NCBI RefSeq assembly: GCF_000013045.1
Contig: NC_007677.1
Span: 2,976,001 to 3,040,000, forward strand
Length of the DNA stretch: 64,000 nucleotides
Direction of reading: 5' to 3'
From: Salinibacter ruber DSM 13855
GTDB taxonomy: Bacteria > Bacteroidota > Rhodothermia > Rhodothermales > Salinibacteraceae
The translations under genes and the position numbers were made by a program. Position 1 is the first letter of the stretch, and each line of letters begins with the position of its first letter. Positions 1 through 8,988 of the stretch are shown here, piece after piece. The notes under the pieces are model-generated. The model saw only the letters and a list, made by a program, of their open reading frames with translations, had not been told where the DNA came from and did not search any database.

Positions 1-594
1 CGTGAGGGTGCGCGTGACCCGGCCCGTGAGCACGTCAACTTCGTGGAGCGTCCCGTCCATCATGCTCACCGAGTAGTGCGTGCGCCCGTCCGGCGCGAAG
101 CGGGAGCCGTGCGGCATGATGCCCGTCTCGATCCGGTCCACCTCCGTCATGGCCTCCGGATCGACGACCGACACGGTGCTTGGCTCCGGCTCGCCGTGCA
201 GGTTGAAGTTCGCAACGTAAAGCAGGCCCGTCACGGAGGAGACCTCCATCGTGGCCGGAAACATGCCGACGTGGGCGGTGTCGACCTTCGCGTTCGTCCC
301 CGTCTCGTACTTCGCGACGCGGCCGTAGGGCTTGCCGTGGGCGATGGACACGAACCAGTGCTCCCCGTCCGGCGCCACCGTCATGCCGTGGGCCCCCTCC
401 GTCTCGGGCGCGATGTAGCCGACAGGAACGGTTTCCTCCACGGTCGCCGATTCGGTGTCGGCATCAAACCGCACCAGGGCCACCTCGTCGGCCGACTCGG
501 ACGCGACGTAGGCGTAGTAATTCTGGGCGAGGGCCGGCGCTGCTGCCAGGCCGAACAGGCAGATGACAAGGAGGAGCGTCCGGAGCAGGTGCAT
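1..594 (-). CDS. Exported YncE/YVTN-type beta-propeller protein, 3' end outside the window
   Basis: The 198 visible codons begin at an ATG at 594 and run off the left edge, so the C-terminus is missing. Residues 1-23 form a clean Sec signal peptide ending ALAQ. What follows is a chain of blade-like repeats of the YVTN/YncE type: YAYVASESADEV, GAHGMTVAPDGEHWFVS, GLLYVANFN, VSVVDPEAMTEVDRI, MPHGSRFAPDGR. Family knowledge: such propellers are periplasmic or surface ligand-binding scaffolds; no catalytic residues are recognisable and the ligand is unknown. It lies 97 bp downstream of another exported propeller gene on the same strand, so the two may be co-transcribed. The leader just upstream of the ATG is a CAACC-rich tract. 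Confidence 0.8.
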   Translation of the reverse strand, partial: MHLLRTLLLVICLFGLAAAPALAQNYYAYVASESADEVALVRFDADTESATVEETVPVGYIAPETEGAHGMTVAPDGEHWFVSIAHGKPYGRVAKYETGTNAKVDTAHVGMFPATMEVSSVTGLLYVANFNLHGEPEPSTVSVVDPEAMTEVDRIETGIMPHGSRFAPDGRTHYSVSMMDGTLHEVDVLTGRVTRTLT

Positions 595-595
595 G

Positions 596-641
596 GGGGT
601 TGGTTGATGGGTTGGTCGGTTAGTGGGTTGGTGAGTTGGGG
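596..641. repeat. CAACC-rich degenerate tandem leader
   Basis: Read on the minus strand, this stretch is a run of CAACC/CAACCC units broken by short spacers and ending directly at the ATG of the propeller gene at 594. Similar G-poor CAACCC tracts precede folC (45498), atpC (59993) and the GT2 gene at 49906. No Shine-Dalgarno sequence is present. Confidence 0.6.
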
Positions 642-667
642 CCATCGGTCCCTCCTCACTCGTCAGG

Positions 668-695
668 CCTCACGCATCACGTCCTCACGCATCAC
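668..695. repeat. Two tandem copies of CCTCACGCATCAC
   Basis: Identical 13-mers lie at 668-680 and 683-695, separated by GT. The right copy supplies the stop codon of the LVIVD protein (stop at 692-694 on the minus strand). The same word recurs between genes near 31.9 kb and 44.8 kb. Confidence 0.7.
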
Positions 696-2659
696 TCTTC
701 CCTCGTCAGCTCCACCGCCCAGAGGCCGGAGTTCCAGTCGGAGAAAAAGACGTGCCCCTTGTACGGCTGCGGCCCCCAGGCCATCGCGGCGTTGGGGATG
801 CGCCCCTCGGGGTCGTGGGATTTGAAGTGCGCAATCTCGCGGCCCTGTTCGTAGAGGTTGCCCTTCAGGTCGCCGGACAGGTCCACCACGCGCAGCCCGG
901 CGTTGTAGTAGGCGACGTAGAGCGTGTCGCCGTCCACCCAGAAGTTGTGCGAGCCGGCCTCGGGCACGCGGTACCGCGCCTCCTCGGACGGGGTCTCGGG
1001 GTCGGTGACGTCGACGAAGTGGAGCCAGCCGGCGGGAATGGTCGGCTCGTTCTCGGTGTTCAGGCCGTTGGGGAAGGCCTCGTCGCCTGCAACGACCCAG
1101 TCTTTGCCCGTCTCCGCGTCGTCGTACGGAAACGCGGCGTGGTTCCAGCCGCTTGGGTAGGCGTAGCGCCCGATCTCGACCGGATTCGAGGGCGAACCGC
1201 CCTTCACGCCGTTGCCCACGTCCACCATCACGACCCCGTCGTCCCAGTTCGACGAGTAGGCGATGCCGTCGTCCACCCACACGTCGTGGATCGAGTGGCC
1301 GGGCGTCTCGAGCTCGAAGTCGGTGACCCGGGTCGGGTTCGCGCGGTCCTCGATGTTGATGATTTCGTAGCGGCGGCCGTTGCTGAGGGCGTAGACGTGG
1401 TCCTCGTAGATGAACAGGTTGTGGACGCCGCCGGTGAGGCGGTTCGTGTACTCGGTGATGATCGACACGTCGGTCGGGTCCGAACAGTCGAGAATCACCA
1501 TGCCGTTCTTCCGGTCGGACGCCCCCTCGCGGCTGATGATACAGGTGCGCCCGTCGTCGCTCACCTTCACGTCGTTGACCGTGCGCGCGTCGACGGTGAC
1601 CGTGTCGACCGGCGTGATGTCGGACGGGTCGGTCACATCCCAGAAGTAGGCCTCGCCGTCGCCGCCCCAGGTGCCAGTGATGGCGTAGTCGCGGCCGTCC
1701 GGCGCCTCCCACACCCAGAGGTCCGAGGTGTGCACGTTGGAGACGCGCCCCCGGCCCACGACCTCGATCGCCCCCTCCAGGCCGCGCGGCGTGACGGAGA
1801 CGGTGTGCGTGGCGGTGTGCCCCCCACTCGTGGCCACGACAGTGTACTGCCCGGCGTCCTCCGCGACGAAGCGGCCGTCGGCTCCAATCTCGGCGGTGGC
1901 GCCCGGCGCGATCTCTTCGGTGTGGTCGGTGCGCACCGCGTACCGGATCGGGGCGTCGCCCACGGCGGTGCCGGCCTCGGTGCGGGCCGTCGCCGCAAAG
2001 TCGAGCACGTCCCCCGTGCGGGCCGAGTCGGCCCCGCCGCTCAGGGTCAGCGACGCCACCGGGTTCTCCCTCACGTCCACGGTCGTGGTGGCCTCGTGGC
2101 CCTCCACTCGAGCCGTAATCGTCACGCGTCCGGGCGCCTCGGCGTCGATTCGGTGCAGCCGATCCACCGTGGCCACCTCGGGATTGCTGCTCTCCATCTG
2201 CACGGCAACATCATCGCGCACCTGCCCGTCTGCCGTCCGGGCCTCGGCGACGAAGGGCACCTGCGTGCCCGCATAGACTTGCGCCGGGGCCTCGGCGAAC
2301 GCCACCTCACCGACCGGGGCCTGGGCAACCGTCACCGGCACGCGCTGCACGATGCGATCCTGAGACCCGGTGCCGGGCCGCAGCGCGATGATCTCGTGGG
2401 TGCCGGGGGCCTCGGCCGTCACCTCGCCGCTGCGGGACGTGAGCGCGCCGTCGCCCCGGGCGTAGAAGACGACGGTCGTGTCGCGCCTGCGCTCCCCGTC
2501 CGCGTTCACGTAATAGGCCTCCAGCTGCTGGCTCTGCCCAACCTGGAGGGTGGGACGAGTCGGCTCGACCTTTAGCGACTGGCCGTAGGCGGACGGGGCG
2601 AGGAGGAGCGCAGACGCGACGGCGGCGATTCCCGTCGCGAGCACGAGGCGAATGGACAT
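692..2659 (-). CDS. Exported LVIVD-repeat beta-propeller with N-terminal Ig-like domains
   Basis: This is a 655-aa protein starting at an ATG at 2659 with a signal peptide (about residues 1-26, ending SAYGQ). Residues 27 to about 300 look like two or three bacterial Ig-like (Big_2/invasin-type) beta-sandwiches, with phrases such as PTRPTLQVGQSQQLEAYYV and VTITARVEGHEATTTVDV. The C-terminal half carries LVIVD-type propeller blades: YFWDVTDPSDITPVDTV, MVILDCSDPTDVSIITEY, MVDVGNG, FVDVTDPETPSEEARY. Family knowledge: LVIVD repeats form an extracytoplasmic propeller of unknown ligand. The Ig modules probably act as a stalk. There is no C-terminal T9SS sorting domain or membrane anchor that I can see. 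Its 3' neighbour is a second exported propeller, suggesting a surface-protein pair. Its function is not assignable. Confidence 0.85.
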   Translation of the reverse strand: MSIRLVLATGIAAVASALLLAPSAYGQSLKVEPTRPTLQVGQSQQLEAYYVNADGERRRDTTVVFYARGDGALTSRSGEVTAEAPGTHEIIALRPGTGSQDRIVQRVPVTVAQAPVGEVAFAEAPAQVYAGTQVPFVAEARTADGQVRDDVAVQMESSNPEVATVDRLHRIDAEAPGRVTITARVEGHEATTTVDVRENPVASLTLSGGADSARTGDVLDFAATARTEAGTAVGDAPIRYAVRTDHTEEIAPGATAEIGADGRFVAEDAGQYTVVATSGGHTATHTVSVTPRGLEGAIEVVGRGRVSNVHTSDLWVWEAPDGRDYAITGTWGGDGEAYFWDVTDPSDITPVDTVTVDARTVNDVKVSDDGRTCIISREGASDRKNGMVILDCSDPTDVSIITEYTNRLTGGVHNLFIYEDHVYALSNGRRYEIINIEDRANPTRVTDFELETPGHSIHDVWVDDGIAYSSNWDDGVVMVDVGNGVKGGSPSNPVEIGRYAYPSGWNHAAFPYDDAETGKDWVVAGDEAFPNGLNTENEPTIPAGWLHFVDVTDPETPSEEARYRVPEAGSHNFWVDGDTLYVAYYNAGLRVVDLSGDLKGNLYEQGREIAHFKSHDPEGRIPNAAMAWGPQPYKGHVFFSDWNSGLWAVELTREE

Positions 2660-2807
2660 GAGCGTGCAGGGACGAAGTGGAAAACAGGGGCGCGGAGAGG
2701 AGCGTGTTCACACGCCCTTTCCACCAGCCGTCTCCCCCAAGGTTTCTTTTGCCGGCACGTCCTCATCGACTGCGCGTCCGTCCAGCCCGCCTCCCTTCGT
2801 CTCCGGG

Positions 2808-4274
2808 CTACACGATCTCGTCCGGCCCGTACTTGAGCACCGGCCCGCGGTAGCCGAAGACCGTCTGCAGCATCTTCGTGACGGTGGGCGACTGCTTCTG
2901 CACGTACCACTGATCCGCCACGCGGCGCACCCCCTCGCCGTAGGCCGGGTAGGGGTGGATCGTGTCGCCGATGTTGCGGAGCGTGACGCCGTTGCGCATG
3001 GCAATCGTGAACGCCGTGATGAGCTCGCCGGCCCGCTCGCCGAGGACGCTCGCGCCCAGGATTTTGCCGGTGAGCGACGTGGCGTGCACCTTGATCTGAC
3101 CGGTCGTCTCGCTCTCGGTAATGGCGCGGTCGAGCTGGTCGTAGGGGAAACGGTAGGTCTCGTACGAGACGCCCTGCTCGTCGAGGTCGGCGGCGTGGGC
3201 GCCCACGTGCGCCAGCTCCGGCTCCGTGTAGGTGACCCACGGCACGTGGTCGGCGTCGATTTTGGAAGGCACCTTCAGGAGGGCGTTCGTGACCGCCACT
3301 TTCGCCATGTGGTTGCTCATGTGCGTGAACTGGTAGCGGCCCGTCACGTCGCCCACGGCGTAGACGTGGCCCTGGCTCGTGCGGCAGCGGTCGTCGACGG
3401 TGATGCCCTGGCGGGTATAGTCGATGCCCGCGGCGTCGAGGTGGAGGCCGTCGACATTGGCCGTACGGCCCGTGGCGAGAAGCAGCGCGTCGGCCTCCAC
3501 GGGGCCCTGCTCGCCCGCCGAAATGGTGATGGTGCCGCCGGACTGCGCCACCTTCTCCACCTGCGCGCCTAACACGTACTCGACCCCTTCCTCCTCCAGC
3601 GTCTCGCGCAGCGTGGCGGCCAGCTCCGCGTCGTCGTTGGAGAGGATGCGGTCGGCCATGTCGAGCACGACGACCTCCGTGCCGAGCCGCGCAAAGGCCT
3701 GCGCCATCTCGGTCCCGATCGGCCCGCCCCCCACGATCGCGAGCCGCTCCGGCTGCTCCTCCAGCTCGAACAGCGACTCGTTCGTGAGGACGTCGACCTC
3801 GCCGAGGCCCTCGATGGGCGGGACGAGCGGACGCGCCCCCGCCGCGACGATCACGTAGCGGCCCGTCACCTGCTCGGTCGACCCGTCCGCGCGCTCCACG
3901 CCCACGGTGTGCGCATCGATAAAGTGCGCGTCCCCCTCCCGCACGTCGATGTCCAGGTCCTCGAAGATTTCCGGCGCGTCGGCCTCCTCGTACACCTCCT
4001 GGCGCACCTGGCGGACGTGGTCCATCACGCCCCCAAAGTCGACGTCGACGGACTGGTCGGTCAGGCCGTATTTGCTGGCCGTCCGGGCCTGGTGCACCAC
4101 CGTCGCGGCCTTGAGGAGCGTCTTGCTCGGCACGCAGCCGGTCCAGGTGCAGTCGCCGCCGAGGGCGTCCCGCTCGATCATGGCGGTCTTGGCGCCGAGG
4201 TTGGTGGCGATGCCGGCCGCGGAGAGGCCGCCGGCGCCGCCGCCAATCACGAGGACGTCGTAGTCGGTCGTCAT
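2808..4274 (-). CDS. FAD-dependent pyridine nucleotide-disulfide oxidoreductase (dihydrolipoamide dehydrogenase/MerA-like)
   Basis: This is 488 aa from the ATG at 4274. The open frame continues upstream to about 4667 but that part has no family similarity. Domains in order: FAD-binding GGGAGG near residue 11, the redox-active CTWTGC disulfide (CX4C) near residue 42, NAD(P)-binding GGGPIG in the middle, the second FAD motif ending YAVGDV, and a C-terminal dimerisation domain with HPYPAYGE in place of the HP-T-E active-site motif of lipoamide dehydrogenase. The reaction is probably NAD(P)H-dependent reduction of a small disulfide. It lacks the N-terminal metal-binding domain and the C-terminal vicinal cysteines of true mercuric reductase, and no pyruvate or 2-oxoglutarate dehydrogenase genes are near. 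The substrate therefore stays open. Confidence 0.85.
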   Translation of the reverse strand: MTTDYDVLVIGGGAGGLSAAGIATNLGAKTAMIERDALGGDCTWTGCVPSKTLLKAATVVHQARTASKYGLTDQSVDVDFGGVMDHVRQVRQEVYEEADAPEIFEDLDIDVREGDAHFIDAHTVGVERADGSTEQVTGRYVIVAAGARPLVPPIEGLGEVDVLTNESLFELEEQPERLAIVGGGPIGTEMAQAFARLGTEVVVLDMADRILSNDDAELAATLRETLEEEGVEYVLGAQVEKVAQSGGTITISAGEQGPVEADALLLATGRTANVDGLHLDAAGIDYTRQGITVDDRCRTSQGHVYAVGDVTGRYQFTHMSNHMAKVAVTNALLKVPSKIDADHVPWVTYTEPELAHVGAHAADLDEQGVSYETYRFPYDQLDRAITESETTGQIKVHATSLTGKILGASVLGERAGELITAFTIAMRNGVTLRNIGDTIHPYPAYGEGVRRVADQWYVQKQSPTVTKMLQTVFGYRGPVLKYGPDEIV

Positions 4275-4687
4275 GGAAACAAGGGATGATGATGAGACCT
4301 CAGGGTGATGTACTGTACTGCTTGGAGCCTCAGTCGTTACGACGGGCCCGCCCGACACACGACCCCGTGTCACGCGGCCCACAGGCCACGCAGGAGACCG
4401 CCCCGAACAGAACGACGGCCGCAGGCCTCTGCTGCCCCCCGTGGTGCGGACCGGAGACGTTCCCACCGGACGCTCGTGGCCCCACACGGGCGACAGGGCC
4501 GTGGGCCCCAGGGCCTTAGTTTCAAAAAACATAATTTGGCTCTGCCGCCTCGGCCCGCGATAATTGAAGGCGCAGCCCCTCGACCGGGCGGTTCTCGTTT
4601 TTCTTTGTCCCGTTTCCGAAGGGGCACGCCGACGCTCAGAGTCGGCAAGACGATCTTTTCGATGCATCCTCCCTCCCCCACCGTTCG
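4275..4687. other. Divergent intergenic region, 413 bp, no gene seen
   Basis: This lies between the minus-strand oxidoreductase and the plus-strand kinase. The open frames crossing it lack coding character. It is GC-rich except for a short A/T island (about 4519-4535, TTTCAAAAAACATAATTTGG), which would be the natural place for a promoter. No operator or RNA could be recognised. Confidence 0.5.
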
Positions 4688-6668
4688 ATGCCCCAACTGA
4701 TTCTCTCCCTCCTCCTCGGCGCGTGCCTTCTCGGCGCTCCCTCTACCGCTCGTTCGGCCCCGCCGCCCCCAATTGATAGCCTCCAGATGCGCCTCACCCC
4801 AATGATCTCGGCCATACTCGCAGACGGAGACGGGGACGGCACGCCGGACCGACTCGGCGACACCCTGGCCGTCAGCGGACGGGTGACCGCGGCTCCCGCT
4901 CAACTCTCTCACGTCCGTCCCAGTGTGGCCACCCTTCAGGACGACACCGACGGGATTCACGTTCGTCTCCCCGACGGCCCGCTCGTGAGCCGGGGCGACA
5001 GCCTCGTTGTGCGGGGACGGCTCCTGCAGGCGAGGGGCTTGACGGCAATCGACGTGGCACAGTACCGAGTCGTGCCGTCGCCCCCCCGCACCCCGGTGCC
5101 GGTCCCCCTCACCGTGGCCACCACCGTCGAAGACCACTATGAGGGCTGGCTCGCCCGAACACGGGGACGGGTCGTCGACAAGCGACGCACCTCCAGGGGC
5201 CGGTCTCTCGTGCTCGAAAGCCCGGACGGGTCCTCGTCGGCCCGGCTGTCCCTCTTCGTTGCCGACCGCCACGGAGACCGGTTCCGGCTGGATCGGTTCG
5301 AGACGGGGGACGTCGTCGAGGCGACGGGCATCGTAAGCCAACACGGAAACCGGTACCTGATCGAGCCCAGGGACGACGGCGACCTCGTGCAGAGCGGCCT
5401 GACCTGGGAATACCTCCGCGTTGCCCTCATCATTCTCGGGGGCCTGGCGACGGGGGCCGTGATCTGGGGCGTTGTGCTGCAGGGGGCCGTGGACCGCCGC
5501 ACCCGCCAACTGAAGGAGGCCAAGCGCGAGAGCGAGCGGATGCGGAAGCTGTTCGAATCCGTCTTCGAGAGTGCCCCCGTAATGATCATGCTGCTCGACG
5601 AGGACAACCGGTTCGAGCGCATTAACAAGCAGTTCGAGGACGTCCTGGGGTGGACCGAGGAGGAGCTGTTGGCACGGGACGATGCCTGGACGCTCTTGTA
5701 TCCGGACGACACGGATCGACGCGAGACCCTGGCGTTCGTGGACGGGGCCCCGACGGACCGCCTGGAGTCTCGCCCCGAGACCCGAGATGGGCACCAGCTG
5801 ATTACAGAGTGGTGGCGAACGGACCTTGAGGAAGGGCGGCGCCTGTGTCTGGGCGTGGAAATCACCGATCGCAAGCGTCAGGAACGGGACCTGCGCCGGG
5901 CAAAACAGCACGCCGAAACGGCCCGGCGGGAGGCGGAGGAAGCCAACCGGCTCAAGTCGGTCTTTCTCGCGAACATGAGCCACGAGATTCGAACCCCGCT
6001 CACGTCCATCATTGGGTTCGCCGAAACCATTGGGGACGCGGCCGGGGACGCGGCTGGGGAAAACGTTGTGCGGTTTGCCCGCCTCATCAAAAACAGCGGA
6101 CATCGGCTCCTGAACACGCTCAACGCAGTGTTGAACCTGTCGAAGTTGGAGACGGGAGAGATGGACCTCTCTCTCGAACCGGTCGACCTGACCCAGGAGG
6201 CCCGAAGCAGCGCCCGTCAGCTTCTCCAGAAGGCCGACGAGCGTGGCATCGACCTCCATGTAGAAACCCCCAATCGACCGGTGGTTTCGCGGGCGGACAG
6301 CGGGGGGGGTTCAGATCATCCTTCGCAACCTCATCTCGAATGCCATCAAGTACAGCGCGGAAGGGTCGCGGGTGTGGGTGCGCGTCCACGAAGACGACGC
6401 GGGGGCTGCGGTCCTGGAGGTAGAAGATGAGGGGATGGGCATGGATCCGGGCGAGGTCGAGGACCTATTCGGGGCGTTTCGACAGGCCTCCGAGGGGCAC
6501 GACCGCACCCACGAAGGGACGGGCATCGGCCTCGCCGTAACGAAAAAGGCGGCCGACGCGATGGAGGGGACGGTCACTGTTGAGACCGAACAGGGAGTCG
6601 GCAGCCGATTCAGCGTGCAGCTGCCACGCGCCGAGGGCGTCGAGCCTCAGCACGCCACACGGCCGTGA
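4688..6668 (+). pseudogene. Membrane PAS-domain sensor histidine kinase, split by a frameshift
   Basis: Start ATG at 4688 opens a signal peptide (about 24 aa). Residues 25-235 are an extracytoplasmic, beta-rich region that looks like two OB-like repeats (inference). A transmembrane helix sits near 243-262, then a short coiled coil, a PAS domain (about 285-395, with SAPVMIMLLDEDNRFERIN), a HisKA domain with phospho-accepting His432 in NMSHEIRTPLTS, and a HATPase domain. The frame opened at 4688 leaves the family consensus at the G8 run 6302-6309. One base further on, the other frame continues with QIILRNLISNAIKYS (N box), DEGMGMDPGEVEDLF (G1) and GTGIGLAVTKK (G2) to the stop at 6666-6668. Removing one G restores a normal kinase of about 660 aa. 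It is either a sequencing or assembly error or a real slippage mutation. No response regulator is adjacent. Confidence 0.8.
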
Positions 6669-7068
6669 CGAAACGCTCCCCTGCCCGCAGCGAGGCTGGA
6701 CGATTGCCCCCCATTCTGCCTTCCGTGAAATGCGCTCCTCATCTGCATCGGATCGGTGCCCCCAAGCCCCCACCAATCGTGAGAAATCCCCCCGCAGGGG
6801 ACGAATGTGCTGCGGGACGCCCTCTCACCAGGTGAACGCAGAGCGAGGTGGCCCCGGGTTGCCCCCGATGGTCTCCGTGCGGGCCGAAAGGCGAAGAGAA
6901 GGCCCGTCCCCTTGGCCGCGATGCTGGGGGACACGAGCGAGGACGAGGGGGCAGCGAACGGAAGCGGGAGCGCCGGGCATTGACGCGATCGGTTCTCACG
7001 AAGTGGCACGGACGCCCCGAAGAACGGGCGGGCGGCAACGCCGCTACGGAAGCGGCGCAGCCCAGAGA
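6669..7068. other. 400 bp without a recognisable gene, likely decayed 3' part of the integrase
   Basis: The integron-integrase similarity read on the minus strand stops being recognisable near 7069. The missing C-terminal catalytic box (HxLRH and the Tyr region) would fall here, but I cannot find it in any frame. Long open frames in this stretch are low-complexity Arg/Pro/Gly products of high GC. Confidence 0.45.
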
Positions 7069-7761
7069 CTACTTCCGCCCTTCGGTCAGGGCGCTCGGGT
7101 ATTTTCGCGCGAGCGCCTTCGGCATCGAGGCCGTGCCGTCCCCTGCCGTCAGGTCTTCCCCCCAGAGGGCCTTGCTCTTGCGAAGCGGCCGCCGGAGGGG
7201 GCTTCGAGCGACGCGGGGCGCATCGTGCAGCGATCGTTCTTCCCGCTGCCCTGCCGCACCGTGATCTGCTCGTACTCAAAATCCAGGTCCTTGACTCGCA
7301 ATCGACGTGCCTCCGAGGGCCAAAGCCTGGCCCCGTAGAGCAGATGAGCAACGAGGCCGTCGAGCCCGTCCGTCTCTTCCAGGAGCGCCTTCACTTCCTC
7401 CGGAGTCCGAACGACCGGGGGCCGCTCCGGCCCTTGAGCCCGCTCGAAGTCGGATCCCGCGTCCCACCCTGCGCCGAGCACGCCCAAGCTGGAGAAACAG
7501 AAGGGCGTTGAGGGCCTGGTTCTGCGTGGCGGCGGCCACGTTTCGATCCATGGCGAGGTGGGACAGGTAGTCCCGAACCTCTTCTTTTCCAAACGCACGC
7601 GGATGCTGAGTCCCGTGCTGCTTGACGTAGCGGACGATCCAGCGGTGATAGGTCTTTTCCGTCCAATAGGTGTATCCTTTTCGGCGACAGGCCGCCCGAA
7701 CGCGATTCAAAAAGGGGGACGAGCCACCCGAAGACGAGTCCGGTGAAGACGAACCGGCCAT
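7069..7761 (-). pseudogene. intI: Integron-type tyrosine recombinase (IntI-like) pseudogene
   Basis: Read from the ATG at 7761, the first frame gives an N-terminal core-binding domain typical of integron integrases: FLNRVRAACRRKGYTYWTEK, then YHRWIVRYVKQHG, RAFGKEEVRDYLSHLA and NVAAATQNQALNALLFL. Near 7490 the similarity shifts frame to RTPEEVKALLEETDGLDG, then VAHLLYGARLWPSEARRLRV and KDLDFEYEQITVRQG. Near 7195 it shifts again to KALWGEDLTAGDGTASMPKA followed by LARKYPS, a stretch specific to the IntI branch, and then reaches a stop at 7069-7071. The first catalytic Arg, expected in YGxGLRxSE, reads Trp (GARLWPSE). Two frameshifts, a lost catalytic residue and a missing C-terminus mean it cannot make active recombinase. 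Orientation opposite to the cassettes is the classical integron layout. Confidence 0.85.
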
Positions 7762-7786
7762 GACGAGGAAGCGGAAGACATTTGGC

Positions 7787-7815
7787 TTGATGTACACAGA
7801 AGAAAACTGTACACT
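7787..7815 (+). promoter_or_regulatory. Candidate cassette promoter (Pc-like)
   Basis: TTGATG at 7787-7792 and TACACT at 7810-7815 are separated by exactly 17 bp and face the cassettes, just beyond the 5' end of the integrase. Each hexamer matches 4 of 6 sigma70 consensus positions. Two TGTACA words (7791-7796 and 7808-7813) overlap the same stretch. Position and direction fit a cassette promoter. Activity in this phylum is an inference. Confidence 0.35.
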
Positions 7816-7835
7816 GTAAACGCATACACTCCGGT

Positions 7836-7990
7836 CGGCATAACGTTATTATCCGGATCGGTTCGGCATAACACTCATTCCATTTTCGCAAATGCTTGGA
7901 TCTTATGGACTTCTCCGATCCATCGACTCATATTATGCCGATCGTCATAATGTGATATGACGGAATGGATCCGTATAAGATATGTTATAG
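7836..7990 (+). other. Attachment region preceding the first cassette (attI-like, or remnant attC)
   Basis: Two direct copies of CGGCATAAC (7836-7844 and 7864-7872), an inverted TTATGCCG (7933-7940) and an inverted pair CGTCATA/TATGACG (7943-7949 / 7956-7962) precede the core site GTTATAG at 7984-7990. The junction used is after G7984. Each GCATAAC matches the RYYYAAC outer core. The segment 7866-7990 may therefore be the attC of a lost cassette rather than a genuine attI. Confidence 0.5.
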
Positions 7991-8988
7991 CGCCGCTCAC
8001 TCTCCACCAGCTTCTATATTTCGATGCCCTGGCTAGATAATCGGTGTAGAGGGACAACCCAGAAGGGACACCGGACCCACTTGGTACGAGTAGGCGAACG
8101 CGCTCCGAACAGCCTTAGTGGACCGAACCAACAGGAGGCTTTGACCTTAACAAATTCCCAGAGAGCTGAGGCGGTAGTAAGTGCTTTAGTCAAGGGCAGT
8201 CGTGTCCGCTTGCGCTACTTTGACTGGCCTGACTATGCAAAGCATGACACCGAATTAGACGCGCCTAATTTAGCGTACGTCTACAACATGGGGAGGGATG
8301 AGTGTGGATGGAAAGATATTGGGGTCTCTGGTGGTCTATCAGACGCAGAGCTCGATATCTACAAATCTGATGATCGTGACGGCTTTGCACGGGTTAATGT
8401 GGTTGGGAATGAAGACTTAGGTATCCAGAAAGGATTCGATGAGTACGGCGGGGGTTGCCATATTTCTATTGGGGTGAGCTCTACGTTTGGGATCAAGGGA
8501 GGAAGATGGACTAACGAGGAGGTGAGTATCGGAGGGGATGGTAAAATGGTAATAAAAAATGATGGAGGTAAAGTAGTATTTTCAGAAAACCTACCCGAGT
8601 CATATGGTAGTCAAGAGCGGGGTAACCATTGGCCTCCTGCTGAAAATGCCGCGGAGGTAGCCTTTGAAGAGTCGCCTCATGGATCGATCGAAATATTAGA
8701 AATGGGTTACACCTCCGAAAAAGCCTCTCTTTATGGGTTTAAGAGATTGTGGGAGTGGGGGGTAAAAAACTGCAGTTTGCCTTCTTTAACAAGTGGCAAA
8801 TAAGGCGCTATAACACGGCGCTATACCTGAAAATGGGCGCGGGCGTTGTCAGGCGGGGGTAACCGAGCGGGTTCTGCTTCGCCGACCAGGAGTGACGATA
8901 CCGGGAAATGGTAACTTCGTGGACCGGGGCAATCTGTTGTATCGTCTTCTGCCGGACCTTTTCGCGCCCATTTCAGCTAAGCTCTACG
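7985..8988 (+). mobile_element. Integron gene cassette 1
   Basis: This is a 1004-bp unit between two GTT core sites (G7984 and G8988). Its first bases, TTATAGCGCC together with the preceding G, are the exact inverse complement of GGCGCTATAAC at 8804-8814 at the start of its own attC. This signature shows that the segment once circularised as a cassette. Confidence 0.8.
8024..8803 (+). CDS. Cassette-encoded protein of unknown function
   Basis: The frame is 259 aa from the ATG at 8024, only 39 bp into the cassette, and its stop lies just before the attC core. An in-frame TTG at 8141, preceded by AGGAGG at 8133-8138, is an alternative start that would give about 220 aa. Its spacing of 2 nt is too short for a good Shine-Dalgarno. 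I do not recognise the family. The protein looks soluble, with no signal peptide or membrane segment. It has a glycine-rich, beta-prone middle (KGFDEYGGGCHISIGVSSTF) and a Trp-rich tail (YGFKRLWEWGVKN). Codon use is clearly AT-richer than the surrounding chromosome, pointing to recent acquisition. Cassette genes of this kind are often defence or stress functions, but nothing here proves that. Confidence 0.65.
   Translation: MPWLDNRCRGTTQKGHRTHLVRVGERAPNSLSGPNQQEALTLTNSQRAEAVVSALVKGSRVRLRYFDWPDYAKHDTELDAPNLAYVYNMGRDECGWKDIGVSGGLSDAELDIYKSDDRDGFARVNVVGNEDLGIQKGFDEYGGGCHISIGVSSTFGIKGGRWTNEEVSIGGDGKMVIKNDGGKVVFSENLPESYGSQERGNHWPPAENAAEVAFEESPHGSIEILEMGYTSEKASLYGFKRLWEWGVKNCSLPSLTSGK

Noticed and set aside
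752-2575. Long plus-strand open frame (607 codons) opposite the LVIVD gene
   Set aside because: Arg/Val/His-rich product without any family feature; it mirrors the high third-position GC of the real minus-strand gene.
2808-4274. Mercuric reductase
   Set aside because: The N-terminal metal-binding domain and C-terminal cysteine pair are missing and no mer genes are adjacent, so only a general disulfide oxidoreductase call is made.
4370-6259. 629-codon minus-strand open frame opposite the histidine kinase
   Set aside because: The plus strand shows signal peptide, PAS and HisKA motifs; the minus frame is a composition shadow.
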